Below are positions 36,478-45,319 of a DNA stretch of 64,000 nucleotides, in pieces (position 1 is the first letter of the stretch; each line of letters opens with the position of its first letter). The position numbers and the translations under genes are program-made. Under the pieces are notes generated by a model. The model searched no databases. It was not told where the DNA came from and saw only the letters and a list, made by a program, of their open reading frames with translations. The DNA comes from an uncultured Alphaproteobacteria bacterium (GTDB lineage Bacteria > Pseudomonadota > Alphaproteobacteria > Caulobacterales > Caulobacteraceae), in assembly GCA_903822175.1 (NCBI GenBank), contig CAIJOB010000032.1:1-64000 (forward strand), written 5' to 3'.

Positions 36478-36643
36478 CCAGTTCCTCCCCCGCTTGCGGG
36501 GGAGGTGGATCGACGCGGCAGCGGCGAGACGGAGGGGGCAAGCGTGGGTCAAACCCCGCCTCGCAGCCCAGTCGCGACTTGCCCCCTCCGTCAGCCTCGC
36601 TGCGCTCAGCTGACACCTCCCCCGCAAGCGGGGCAGGAACTGG
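36478..36643. repeat. Nested inverted-repeat element (REP/MITE-like), 166 bp
   Basis: The element fills the gap between the convergent phospholipase and M13 peptidase genes. Its outer arms are 30 bp (36478-36507 and 36614-36643), complementary at 29 of 30 positions. Each arm is itself a palindrome built on cctcccccgcttgcggggg. Inside is a second, perfect 15-bp inverted pair (36528-36542 and 36578-36592, gacggagggggcaag). No coding frame is evident. It may end transcription from both sides. Its ends resemble the smaller hairpins at 10949 and 50920. Confidence 0.85.
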
Positions 36644-36651
36644 TCGTCAGA

Positions 36652-38703
36652 TCACCAGACGTGGACCCGCTTCTCCGGCGGCAGGTAGAGCTTGTCGCCG
36701 GGCTTGATATTGAAGGCGGCGTACCAGGCGTCGACGTTGCGGACGATGCCGTTGACCCGGTACTCGGCTGGGCTGTGCGGGTTGCTCAGGAGCTGCGCCC
36801 GCAGCGCCCCTTCGCGGACCTTGTCCTGCCAGGATTGGGCGTAGGCGATGAAAAAGCGCTGGTCGCCGGTCATGCCGTCGATCACCGCCGGCTCGCCGTG
36901 CTGGGCCACATAGCGGCGGTAGGCGGCGTAGGCGGCCTCGATGCCGCCCAGATCCCCCAGGTTCTCGCCCATGGTCAGCTTGCCGTTGATGTGCACGCCG
37001 GGCACCGGCTCGTAGGTATCGAACTGCGCCCCCAGCATGGCGGCCCGCTCACCGAAGGCCTTGGCCGCGTCGGCCGTCCACCAGTCGCGCACCTTGCCGG
37101 TCTCGTCGAAGTGGCGGCCCTCGTCGTCGAAGCCGTGGCCCATCTCGTGGCCGATCACCGCGCCCTCGCCGCCGTAGTTGGCGGCCGGGTCGGCGCCCGG
37201 ATCGAAATAGGGCGGCTGCAGGATCGCGGCCGGGAAGGTGATCTGGTTGGCCTGCGGGTTGTAGTAGGCGTTGACCACCTGCGGGACCATGTCCCAGAGG
37301 CCCTTGTCCACCGGCTTGGGATACCGCGACAGATCCAGGTTCCAGGCGAACGTTTCCGAGCGGACCGCGTCGCCCAACAGGTCGGTGCGGCTGATCTTCA
37401 GGCTCGAATAGTCGATCCATTTCTTGGGATGGCCCAGGCGCGGATCGAAGGTCCCGAGCTTGACGAGCGCGGCCTTGCGCGTCGCGTCATCCATCCAGGC
37501 CGCGTTCTTGAACCGCTCGCCATAGGCGGCGGTCAGGTTGGCGACCAGTTCGGCGGTCTGCTTCTCGGCTTCCGGCGGGAAGTGCTGAGCCACATAGATG
37601 CGGCCCACCTCTTCGCCGAGCTGGCGGTTGATCAGCTGTACGCCGCGCTTCCAGCGCTCGCGCTGAACCGGCACGTCGCGCAGGGTGTGGGAGAAGAAGT
37701 CGAAATTGGCCTGGTCGAAGGCGTGCGGCAGGTAGGCCGCATGCGTGCGGATGAAGTGGTAGGCGAGATAGTCCTTCCACACCGCCAGCGGCGTCGAGGC
37801 GAGGAGCTCGCCCGCGGCCTTGACCTCGCTGGGCTCCAACACCAGCACCTTCTTCGGCGCGCCAAGGCCCGTCGAGGCGAACATCGCCGCCCACGGGAAC
37901 TGCGGCGCCGTGGCGGTGAGCTTGGCCACCGTCATCGGGTTGTTGACCTTGTCGACGTCGCGCATCTCCTCCGGCTTCCAGTGCGCTTCGGCGATTTTGT
38001 GTTCCAGCGCGATGATCGCGTCGGCCTTGGCGGCGGCGTTCTTGATGCCGGCCAGGGTCTGGATCTTGATCACATAGTCCCGGTAGGCCTTGCGGTAGCC
38101 GTCGTACTTGGCGCCTTCGCGCAGGTAGTAGTCGCGGTTGGGGAGGCCCAGGCCCGACTGGTCGAGACCGACCACATAGATATCTGGGTTGTCGAAGTCG
38201 GGGCCGATGCTCACGTTGACGGGGCTCTCGAAACCGGGCGCGGCGAACAGCTTGGCGACATCGGCCTTGCTCTTCGCGGCGGCGATCCTGGCGAGGTAGG
38301 GCTTGAGCGGCGCGGTCCCGCGGGCTTCGAGCCCCTTCTCGTCCATCCAGGCGGCGTAATAGTCGCCGACGCGGCGCCCGCCCGGCCCGGCCTTGGCCGG
38401 ATCCTTGGCCAGGTCCTCGACAATCTGGTGCACATCGCGCTCGGCCTGGTCGGCCAGTTGCACATCGACGCCGGCGCTGGTCTTGTCCGGCTCGATCTGG
38501 GTCCGCCTGTCCCAGTTCCCGTTGACGTATTTGAAGAAGTCGTCGCCCGGCTTCACCGAGGGGTCCATGGACGTTGCGTCATAGCCCCAGGTCCCGAACT
38601 TCGCCTTGCCCGCTCCTGGACCGGCGCCCAGCGCTTGCGACGAGACGCCCACGATGGCGACGCCCGCGAGAACGCCTGAGAGAAGCAACGTCTTGAACTT
38701 CAA
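36652..38703 (-). CDS. M13 family zinc metallopeptidase (neprilysin-like)
   Basis: Exported endopeptidase of about 683 residues that cleaves oligopeptides. The zinc site is VIGHEMGHGFDDEG (His519, Glu520, His523 from the chosen start), with the third ligand in GENLGDLGGIEAAY. The family motif VNAYYNPQANQITFPAAILQPP and the C-terminal block NPHSPAEYRVNG are present. I choose the TTG at 38703: a strong cggaggg lies eight bases upstream and the protein then starts with a signal peptide (FKTLLLSGVLAGVAIVG). An ATG at 38739 would add a poor leader. Confidence 0.92.
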   Translation of the reverse strand: MKFKTLLLSGVLAGVAIVGVSSQALGAGPGAGKAKFGTWGYDATSMDPSVKPGDDFFKYVNGNWDRRTQIEPDKTSAGVDVQLADQAERDVHQIVEDLAKDPAKAGPGGRRVGDYYAAWMDEKGLEARGTAPLKPYLARIAAAKSKADVAKLFAAPGFESPVNVSIGPDFDNPDIYVVGLDQSGLGLPNRDYYLREGAKYDGYRKAYRDYVIKIQTLAGIKNAAAKADAIIALEHKIAEAHWKPEEMRDVDKVNNPMTVAKLTATAPQFPWAAMFASTGLGAPKKVLVLEPSEVKAAGELLASTPLAVWKDYLAYHFIRTHAAYLPHAFDQANFDFFSHTLRDVPVQRERWKRGVQLINRQLGEEVGRIYVAQHFPPEAEKQTAELVANLTAAYGERFKNAAWMDDATRKAALVKLGTFDPRLGHPKKWIDYSSLKISRTDLLGDAVRSETFAWNLDLSRYPKPVDKGLWDMVPQVVNAYYNPQANQITFPAAILQPPYFDPGADPAANYGGEGAVIGHEMGHGFDDEGRHFDETGKVRDWWTADAAKAFGERAAMLGAQFDTYEPVPGVHINGKLTMGENLGDLGGIEAAYAAYRRYVAQHGEPAVIDGMTGDQRFFIAYAQSWQDKVREGALRAQLLSNPHSPAEYRVNGIVRNVDAWYAAFNIKPGDKLYLPPEKRVHVW

Positions 38704-38784
38704 GGAAACACCCTCCGATGACAGAGGGCGACAGTACACGCCGCGTCTAGGGAGGCAACGCGGGTGGGCCTGCTCCGGACGACC

Positions 38785-39384
38785 TTACCGCCGCCGGCCT
38801 TTGGCCTTCGTGGGGACCTCGGCCTGGCGTGCGGCCCACAGGCTTTCGGCACGGGTTTTCAGCGCCTCGTTCATCTCCACGAAGGCGCGGTAGATCGTCC
38901 GGCCCATGGGCTTGGCGAGCGTCGGGCCGAGCAGGCCGCCGATGATCTCGCCGTTGGAGACGATGCAGCCTTGGGTGGCCAGGGCCTCGATCTCGAAAAA
39001 GCGGATCGTGCGGACCAGGCCACGGAGCATGGTGAGCCGCCAGTGCAGCTGTTCGTTCGGCACCCACTCCAGCACCGTCGGCCGGATCACCTCCGGGTTC
39101 CTGCCGGGGAGCGCCAGGGTCATTTCCAGCTCCGCGCCGATGCGGATCTCGCCCGAGGCCTTCTTGTAGAGCGGGTTCCACTGGTCCCAGGCCTTCAGGT
39201 CCGAGAGCGCCTCCCAGATCACCTCGGCGGGCGCCTGGATGCCGACGCGGTGCTCGATCTTCAGGCCCTTCGGGGGCTTGGGCGGCGGCAGGCCCATCTT
39301 CATCGGCTTAGGACCCAGGCGGGTGATCGAGCCGTTGGTTCCGAAGGGTCCGGCCTTCAGGTTCAGCGGGGGTGGCACCGGCAT
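38785..39384 (-). CDS. SRPBCC family protein (START-like fold)
   Basis: A 199-residue protein whose core from about residue 42 (KIEHRVGIQAPAEVIWEALSDLKAWDQWNPLY) is a standard SRPBCC domain. The strand VLEWVPNEQLHWRL and the long C-terminal helix are also typical. The first 40 residues are Pro/Lys/Gly rich. The likely role is hydrophobic ligand binding; nothing specifies the ligand. Its ATG overlaps the cysS stop by one base (TGATG), so it is probably translated from the cysS transcript. Confidence 0.78.
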   Translation of the reverse strand: MPVPPPLNLKAGPFGTNGSITRLGPKPMKMGLPPPKPPKGLKIEHRVGIQAPAEVIWEALSDLKAWDQWNPLYKKASGEIRIGAELEMTLALPGRNPEVIRPTVLEWVPNEQLHWRLTMLRGLVRTIRFFEIEALATQGCIVSNGEIIGGLLGPTLAKPMGRTIYRAFVEMNEALKTRAESLWAARQAEVPTKAKGRRR

Positions 39385-40781
39385 CAGGCCTGCTCCTTTA
39401 TCCGCCAGGTCGCGCCGGCGGGTCCGTCCATCACCTCTACATTTAGCGCTGTAAGTTCGGCGCGAATACGGTCGGCTTCAGCCCAGTCCTTGGCGACGCG
39501 CGCGGCGTCGCGGGCGGCGATCAGTTCGTCGATCTTCGCGGCCAGGCCTTCGTCGGCGCCACCCTGGAACCAGACCTGCGGATCGGCCTGCAGGAAGCCC
39601 ATGACCTCGGCCAGCGCCAGCAGGTCCTGCTTGAGGGCCGACGCATTGGGCGCTCCCTTGCGCACGGCGGCGTCGAGGTCGGTGGCGAGCTTCTTGAGCG
39701 CAGCCATCGCCGCTGGCGTGTTGATGTCGTCCAGCAAGGGCTCCAGCTGGTCTTCCAACAGCGCCCCGCTGCCGCCGGCCTCGATGTGCCGCGCGCGGCC
39801 CAGCACGCCGTAGAGGTGGTCGAGCGAATTGCGCGCCTGGGCGAGCGCATCGTCCGTCCAGCTGAGCGGCTGGCGGTAGTGCGCGCCCAACAGCGCCCAG
39901 CGGATCACCTCGCCCGGCTGCTGCTTCAGGAGGTCGTGCGCCAAGGCCACATTGCCCAGGCTCTTGGACATCTTCTCCTCGCCCGTGTTGAGGAAGCCGT
40001 TGTGCAGCCAGTACTGGGCATAGGTCGAATGCCCGTGGCCGTCGCATACGCCCTGTGCCAGCTCGTTCTCATGGTGCGGGAAGACCAGGTCGATGCCGCC
40101 GCCGTGGATGTCGATGGGGAGGCCCAGCTCCTGCTCGATCATCGCCGAGCATTCGATGTGCCAGCCGGGCCGGCCGGGGCCCCAGGGGCTTTCCCACACC
40201 GGTTCGCCGGGCTTGCTGGGCTTCCACAGCACGAAGTCGGCCGGGTGCTGCTTGTAGGGTGCGACCTCGACGCGGGCGCCGGCGATCATCTCGTCCAGCG
40301 GCCGCCCGGACAGCTTGCCGTAGTCGCTGAACGCCTGGGTGTTGAAGAGGACGTGACCTTCGGCCGGGTATGCCGAACTATTCTCGACCAGACGCCCGAT
40401 CATCGCGACGATCGCGTCCATGGTCTGGGTCGCCCGCGGCTGAGCGGTCGGCGGCAGCGCGCCCAGCGCCGCCGCATCGCCGTTGTAGGCGGCCAGGTAT
40501 CGGTCGGTGACGGCCTCGATCGGCACGCCTTCCTCGGCGGCCTTGGCGTTGATCTTGTCGTCCACGTCGGTGACGTTGGCCGCATAAATCACGGCCTGAT
40601 CGCCGTAGAGGCGGCGCAGCAGCCGGAACAGCACGTCGAACACCACGACCGGCCGGAAATTGCCGATGTGGCTGTAGTTGTAGACCGTCGGCCCACAGAC
40701 ATACATCGTCACCCGCCGGGGGTTGGCGGGAACGAAGGGCCGCTTGGCGCGGGCCATGGTGTCGTAAAGCTGAAGCGGCAT
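39384..40781 (-). CDS. cysS: Cysteinyl-tRNA synthetase
   Basis: Class I synthetase of 465 residues. Zinc-binding Cys lies in YVCGPTVYNYSHIGNFR, which also carries the HIGH-type site; the other zinc ligands are in ECSAMIEQELG and VFPHHENELAQ. The KMSKS loop is EKMSKSLGN. The C-terminal DALR-type helical domain is complete. It is divergent from folE across a 182-bp region with several hairpins. Confidence 0.97.
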   Translation of the reverse strand: MPLQLYDTMARAKRPFVPANPRRVTMYVCGPTVYNYSHIGNFRPVVVFDVLFRLLRRLYGDQAVIYAANVTDVDDKINAKAAEEGVPIEAVTDRYLAAYNGDAAALGALPPTAQPRATQTMDAIVAMIGRLVENSSAYPAEGHVLFNTQAFSDYGKLSGRPLDEMIAGARVEVAPYKQHPADFVLWKPSKPGEPVWESPWGPGRPGWHIECSAMIEQELGLPIDIHGGGIDLVFPHHENELAQGVCDGHGHSTYAQYWLHNGFLNTGEEKMSKSLGNVALAHDLLKQQPGEVIRWALLGAHYRQPLSWTDDALAQARNSLDHLYGVLGRARHIEAGGSGALLEDQLEPLLDDINTPAAMAALKKLATDLDAAVRKGAPNASALKQDLLALAEVMGFLQADPQVWFQGGADEGLAAKIDELIAARDAARVAKDWAEADRIRAELTALNVEVMDGPAGATWRIKEQA

Positions 40782-40857
40782 CGAACTTTTCTAACGCAGG
40801 GTCACGGTTGCCCAGGACTGGGTTCGGCCCATATACAGATCAGAAGATCGGGAAGCC

Positions 40858-40930
40858 ACGGGAACCATCCGTGCCAAACCCCATCTGAAGTTAGGGATGG
40901 CCACGCGTATTTCCGGGACCTTCGTCCCGG
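40858..40930 (+). other. Run of three small hairpins in the cysS-folE divergent region
   Basis: Between the divergent cysS and folE starts, three short inverted repeats follow one another: cacgg/ccgtg (40858-40874), catc/gatg around 40882-40899, and a perfect seven-pair ccgggac/gtcccgg with loop cttc (40913-40930). The last ends 33 bases before the folE ATG. They could form a leader structure in the folE mRNA, but I do not recognise a known riboswitch and there is no T tract to mark a terminator. Confidence 0.35.
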
Positions 40931-40963
40931 CGCAACTCAGCCCCGGAAAGACCTTCTCCCGTC

Positions 40964-41590
40964 ATGGACGCTATCCGCGACCGAACCCTGGTCGGAACCG
41001 ACCTGGACCTTGAAGCCGTCAAACGCCCCAGCCGCGAAGAAGCGATGGAAGCGGTCCGCACACTCATCGCCTGGGCCGGCGACGACCCGCGCCGCGAAGG
41101 CGTGATCGACACCCCCAAGCGCGTGGTCGACGCCTATGGCGAATGGTTCGAAGGCTACAACCTCGACCCCGCCAAGGAGCTCAGCCGCACCTTCGAGGAC
41201 GTGCAGGGCTACGACGACATCGTCATGCTCCGCGAGATTGAGGTGGAGAGCCACTGCGAGCACCACATGGCGCCGTTCCTGGGCAAGGCCTACGTGGCCT
41301 ACATGCCGACCAACCGCGTGGTCGGCATCTCGAAGCTGGCCAAGGTGGTCGAGATTTTCGCCAAGCGTCTCCAGACCCAGGAGACCATGACCCAGCAGAT
41401 CGCCGACGCCATCACCGACAGCCTGCGCCCGGCGGGCGTCGCTGTGCTGATCGACGCCAACCACCAGTGCATGTCGACCCGCGGCGTCCACCACCGCCAT
41501 GTCTCGACCATCACCACCCAGTTCACCGGCGTCTTCAAGACCGACCCGACGCTGCGCCAACGGTTCCTGGATTTCGTGAACCGGAAATAG
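40964..41590 (+). CDS. folE: GTP cyclohydrolase I
   Basis: Homodecameric zinc enzyme that converts GTP to dihydroneopterin triphosphate, the entry to folate and pterin synthesis. At 208 residues it is complete. Zinc ligands are in VESHCEHHMAPF and NHQCMSTRGVHH; the substrate region includes RVVGISKLAKVVEIFAKRLQTQE. It is followed by a strong palindrome at 41600 before the convergent DUF817 gene. Confidence 0.97.
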   Translation: MDAIRDRTLVGTDLDLEAVKRPSREEAMEAVRTLIAWAGDDPRREGVIDTPKRVVDAYGEWFEGYNLDPAKELSRTFEDVQGYDDIVMLREIEVESHCEHHMAPFLGKAYVAYMPTNRVVGISKLAKVVEIFAKRLQTQETMTQQIADAITDSLRPAGVAVLIDANHQCMSTRGVHHRHVSTITTQFTGVFKTDPTLRQRFLDFVNRK

Positions 41591-41599
41591 CGGCGCCTG

Positions 41600-41623
41600 C
41601 CTCTCCCCGCGCGCGGGGAGAGG
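41600..41623. terminator. Perfect 24-bp palindrome between convergent genes
   Basis: All 24 bases form one perfect palindrome (cctctccccgc followed by its complement), giving a ten-pair stem with loop gcgc. It lies 10 bp after the folE stop and just before the end of the convergent DUF817 gene. It probably serves both transcripts as a hairpin terminator, or belongs to the same short palindromic family as the other intergenic hairpins here. Confidence 0.55.
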
Positions 41624-41625
41624 AG

Positions 41626-42501
41626 CTAGGTCAGCGGGTTCGTCGCCTCGCCCTCGCCCGGCGCCCTAGGCGGATGGACGATCGTCACCAGCACGAAGCT
41701 GAGCAAGATCAGCAGGTACCAGGCGCCGAGCTTGCCGATCGGCACCAGGGCCCAGCCGTGCTTCTGATTGGGATAGATCCAGGCGGCGGTGAAGGTCCCG
41801 ATGTTCTCGGCGAACCAGATGAACAGGGCCACGAGCACCAGGCCCATGAGCACCGGCATTCGCCGCGCCGTCCGGTCCGGCGTGAAGGTGACCCAGGACC
41901 GCCAGAACATCGCCACCGAGGCGGCGTAGAGCGCCCAGCGGATGTCTGGCAGATAGTGGTGGCTGAAGAAATTGACGTAGCTCGCCACCGCCAGGACCCA
42001 CGGCGCCCAATGCGGCGGCCAGCGGATGAAGCGGATCTCGAACAGCCGCATGATCCGCGCGATGTAGGAGCCGATGGCCCCGTACATGAACCCTGAGAAC
42101 AGCGGCACGCCCCCGATCCGCAACAGGCTGGGCTCCGGATAGATCCACGACCCGTGCGCGGTCTTGAAGACCTCCATGCAGGTGCCGACCACGTGGAAGA
42201 TCAGGATCACCACGGCCTCGTCCCAGCGCTCCAGCCGGGTGGCGAGCAGCAGGGCCTGGATCGCCACCGCGCTGAGCACCAGGAAGTCGTAGCGGCTGAG
42301 GGCGAAATGCTGCGGCCACAGGTAGTGGGTCACGATGATCAGGCCGAGCATCGCGCCGCCGAACAGGCACGCCCAGGCCTGCTTCAGGCCGAACAGCAGG
42401 AACTCGTAGGCGAAGGCGTTCAGGCGCGAACGGGCGGCCCAGGGCCGAACCGCCGCGTCCATGGCCAGCACGCGGCCCTTGATCCGGTCCTTCAGACTCA
42501 T
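41626..42501 (-). CDS. DUF817 family membrane protein
   Basis: A 291-residue polytopic membrane protein with about eight hydrophobic helices. Family-like blocks are FLLFGLKQAWACLFGGAML, VVGTCMEVFKTAHGSWIYPEP and VNFFSHHYLPDIRW, rich in His and aromatic residues at helix ends. The function of DUF817 is unknown to me. It is transcribed alone, between the convergent folE and the divergent hisI. Confidence 0.88.
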   Translation of the reverse strand: MSLKDRIKGRVLAMDAAVRPWAARSRLNAFAYEFLLFGLKQAWACLFGGAMLGLIIVTHYLWPQHFALSRYDFLVLSAVAIQALLLATRLERWDEAVVILIFHVVGTCMEVFKTAHGSWIYPEPSLLRIGGVPLFSGFMYGAIGSYIARIMRLFEIRFIRWPPHWAPWVLAVASYVNFFSHHYLPDIRWALYAASVAMFWRSWVTFTPDRTARRMPVLMGLVLVALFIWFAENIGTFTAAWIYPNQKHGWALVPIGKLGAWYLLILLSFVLVTIVHPPRAPGEGEATNPLT

Positions 42502-42539
42502 CGCCGTCAGGCTAGCGCGGCGCGGGGGAGCGGCGCCAT

Positions 42540-42944
42540 ATGGGCGTCATGACCGCGACCTTCCCCACCGCCAGCGACACCCATGCCCTGGAGCACGGCG
42601 CGACGCTCAGCCCCCGCTTCGACCCCAATGGCCTCATCGCCGCGGTCGCCACCCACGCCGAAACCGGCGAAGTCTTGATGTTCGCCTGGATGAACGCCGA
42701 GGCGCTAAGCCTGACGCTCTCTACCGGCGAGGCCCACTACTGGAGCCGCTCGCGTCAGGAGCTCTGGCACAAGGGCGCGACCAGCGGGCAGGTGCAGAAG
42801 ATCGTCGAGGCGCGCATCGACTGCGACCAGGACTGCGTCTGGCTGAAGGTCCTGCCGCAGGGCGACGGCGGCGCCTGCCACACCGGCGCGCGGTCCTGCT
42901 TCTATCGCGTGATCGAGGACGGGAAGCTGAGGGACGCACCGTGA
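42540..42944 (+). CDS. hisI: Phosphoribosyl-AMP cyclohydrolase
   Basis: Zinc enzyme for the third step of histidine synthesis. The 134-residue single-domain form lacks the fused HisE part. The conserved run includes [29 protein letters not shown], the metal site [14 protein letters not shown] and the final zinc Cys in GARSCFYR. It overlaps the LysE-type exporter gene by 4 bp (GTGA). Other histidine genes lie elsewhere. Confidence 0.96.
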   Translation: MGVMTATFPTASDTHALEHGATLSPRFDPNGLIAAVATHAETGEVLMFAWMNAEALSLTLSTGEAHYWSRSRQELWHKGATSGQVQKIVEARIDCDQDCVWLKVLPQGDGGACHTGARSCFYRVIEDGKLRDAP

Positions 42945-43567
42945 CAGTCGCCCAGGCGCTCGCCGCCTACATGCTGGCCGCCGGCCTGCTGACGATCACG
43001 CCGGGCCTCGACACCGCGCTCATCCTGCGCACCGCCGCCGTGGAGGGTCCCAAGCGCGCGGTGTTGGCGGCGCTCGGCATCAACATCGGCTGCCTGGTCT
43101 GGGGCGGCGCGGTGGCGCTTGGCCTGGGCGCTCTGCTGCAGGCCTCGGCGATGGCCTTCACGGCGCTGAAGTGGGCAGGCGCCGCCTATCTCGTCTGGCT
43201 AGGCCTGAACCTGATCCTCAAGCCCCGCGACCGGTTCGACATGACCTCCGGCGCGCCCTCGGGCGGCGGCGATTTCACCTGGATGCGCCGGGGGCTGTTG
43301 ACCAACCTGCTCAACCCGAAGATCGGCGTCTTCTACATCTCCTTCCTGCCGCAGTTCCTGCCGCAGGGTGTCCCTGCCGCGCCTTTCATCTTCCTGTTGG
43401 CGGTGATCCATGTGCTGATCGGCAGCGCGTGGTCGGCCTGCCTGATCGGCGCGACCCGTCCGATCGCCGGTGCGCTGAAGAAGGCTGCGGTTGTGCGCTG
43501 GCTGGACCGCGTGACCGGCGGCGTCTTCCTAGGCTTTGGCGTGCGTCTGGCTCTGGAGCGGCGCTGA
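42941..43567 (+). CDS. LysE family amino-acid exporter
   Basis: A 208-residue inner-membrane exporter with six helices. The family start is seen in [17 protein letters not shown], the re-entrant region in [15 protein letters not shown], and the central block [26 protein letters not shown] is diagnostic of LysE/RhtB proteins. The start is a GTG that overlaps the hisI stop, indicating translational coupling. The exported amino acid is unknown. The 3' end overlaps the convergent phoD gene by 39 bp. Confidence 0.92.
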   Translation: MTVAQALAAYMLAAGLLTITPGLDTALILRTAAVEGPKRAVLAALGINIGCLVWGGAVALGLGALLQASAMAFTALKWAGAAYLVWLGLNLILKPRDRFDMTSGAPSGGGDFTWMRRGLLTNLLNPKIGVFYISFLPQFLPQGVPAAPFIFLLAVIHVLIGSAWSACLIGATRPIAGALKKAAVVRWLDRVTGGVFLGFGVRLALERR

Positions 43568-45223
43568 GGCCGTCTTCAGCGACGAGACGCCCGAGGGCCC
43601 CGGGGTCACGTGATAGGTGGCGATCGGGCGCGTGGTGAAGGCCTTGTCCTTGATGCTGGAGACCGCCATCAGCTCCGCCGTCGCCTCGGTGTGGGTGAGC
43701 GTCAGCAGCACAAAGCCCTTGGCCGTCTGATTGTTGAACAGCACCTCGCGGTTGAACTCGGTGAAGGCGCGGCCCAGCGGGAAGGCGGCGATGCTCTCGC
43801 CCGGCCCCGGGCTGGTGATCCCCGCCGTGCCGAATTCGACGGCCACCCGCTTGCCGCCCGTCTCGGCGTTCCACAGCTCGTTGGCCCAGAAGGCGTGGCT
43901 GTCGCCGCTGACCACGATCAGGTTGGCGCGGGCCTTTTCGACCAACGCATAGAGCCGCTGGCGGTCGGCGGGATAGCCGTCCCACATGTCCGCGCCCCAG
44001 GGCAGGCCCAGCGCCGCATTGGCCTCGATCTTCGCCAGCCGCTGGGCGCCGGGCCGCGGCAGCTCGGCCTTGGCCGCGGCATAGGCTTCCGGCGTCATGT
44101 ATTTGTGGACCGGCGGGGTGAAGAGCCTGGCCATCACCACCTCGTTGCCCAGCACCTGCCAGGGCCGGCCCGACTTCACCGAGGCCCCTAGACCGCGCCC
44201 CAGCCACGCCTCCTGGCCGGCCGACATCATCTTGCGCGCCGGGTCGTCCAGCCGCTTGCGCCAAGCCGCGACGTCGGCGGCGGTCGGCTCGGCCGGCATC
44301 TCCTTGTCGGGATAGAGCTGGTGGTCGCGCGCGGTCAGCCGGGTCTCCAGCATGAACAGGCTCGCCACGTCGCCGAAATCGAACGACCGGTTGATGGCGA
44401 AGCCGCCGCCCTCCGGCTCACGGATCGGCATCCACTCGTAATAGGCCTTGATCGCCGCGGCCTTGCGGACGTTCCAGTCGCCCTCGGTGGCCGGCTGGTG
44501 GTTCTCCGCCCCGCCGGTCCAGCTGTCGTTGGCGGTCTCGTGGTCGTCCCAGACCACGATCCAAGGCGCCCGCGCGTGCGCCGCCTGCAGCTGCGCGTCG
44601 GTCTTGTACTGGGCGTGGCGGCGTCGGTAGTCGGAGAGGCTGACGCACTCGTGGTTCGGCTGGTGCGGCCGCTCGTCGGCGACGGGGCTGTCCATGCCGT
44701 AGGAGCCCGGCCCGCCATATTCGTAGATGTAGTCGCCCAGGTGCACGACCGCGTCGACGCGCGGCAGCTTGGCGATGGCCCCATAGGCGTTGAAGTAGCC
44801 GTTCGGAAACAGCGCGCAGGTGCAGGCGGCCAGCACCACATCCTTGGTCGGCCCGTCCGGCAGGGTCTGAGTGCGGCCCACCGGCGACTTCACCCCGCCG
44901 CTCTCGAACTGGAAGCTGTAGGCGCGGCCCGGATCGAGGTTGACCGCGTCGACCTTCACCGTGAAGTCGCGGTCGCTGCCGGTGACGCCGCTGCCGTGCT
45001 TGCCGCCGCCGCGCCGGTCGAGCGGATCGATCCGCCAGCTGTAGGCGACGTCGCTGCCGCCGCGCGGCGTGATCCGCGTCCACAGGATCACCCGGTCCTG
45101 CAACGGGTCGCCTGAGGCCACGCCGTGCTGGAAGGCAACCGGATCGCGGGCCCGGGCGTTAGTCGCGGGTGCGGCCGCGCTTAGTCCCAGCAGAGCCAGC
45201 GCCTTGCGCCTGTCCACTTGCAT
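43529..45223 (-). CDS. phoD: Alkaline phosphatase D family protein
   Basis: A 564-residue PhoD-type metallophosphatase/phosphodiesterase, exported to the periplasm. The N-terminal DRRKALALLGLSAAAPA looks like a Tat signal. The PhoD pre-domain starts FQHGVASGDPLQDRVILWTR; metal-site blocks are VVHLGDYIYEYGG, VVWDDHETANDSWTGGAENH and VVSGDSHAFW, with the C-terminal TAGITSPGP. It converges on the LysE gene with a long 39-bp coding overlap. With the phospholipase and OprP-type porin about 10 kb away it fits organic-phosphate use. Confidence 0.93.
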   Translation of the reverse strand: MQVDRRKALALLGLSAAAPATNARARDPVAFQHGVASGDPLQDRVILWTRITPRGGSDVAYSWRIDPLDRRGGGKHGSGVTGSDRDFTVKVDAVNLDPGRAYSFQFESGGVKSPVGRTQTLPDGPTKDVVLAACTCALFPNGYFNAYGAIAKLPRVDAVVHLGDYIYEYGGPGSYGMDSPVADERPHQPNHECVSLSDYRRRHAQYKTDAQLQAAHARAPWIVVWDDHETANDSWTGGAENHQPATEGDWNVRKAAAIKAYYEWMPIREPEGGGFAINRSFDFGDVASLFMLETRLTARDHQLYPDKEMPAEPTAADVAAWRKRLDDPARKMMSAGQEAWLGRGLGASVKSGRPWQVLGNEVVMARLFTPPVHKYMTPEAYAAAKAELPRPGAQRLAKIEANAALGLPWGADMWDGYPADRQRLYALVEKARANLIVVSGDSHAFWANELWNAETGGKRVAVEFGTAGITSPGPGESIAAFPLGRAFTEFNREVLFNNQTAKGFVLLTLTHTEATAELMAVSSIKDKAFTTRPIATYHVTPGPSGVSSLKTASAPLQSQTHAKA

Positions 45224-45319
45224 CCTTTGCCCGCCCCATATCCGCCCCCTTAGGGGACCTCGCGCTTATCAAACCGCGCCCGATTTGCGGCGCAGGATAC
45301 CACAGAAGAAGGCGTTCCA

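Noticed and set aside
36478..36643. tRNA or structured RNA gene at the inverted repeat
   Set aside because: No tRNA-like arms or conserved RNA motifs. The palindromic arms alone explain the structure.
36505..38679. Long plus-strand frame opposite the M13 peptidase
   Set aside because: Shadow of the peptidase gene; low-complexity translation and a start inside the repeat element.
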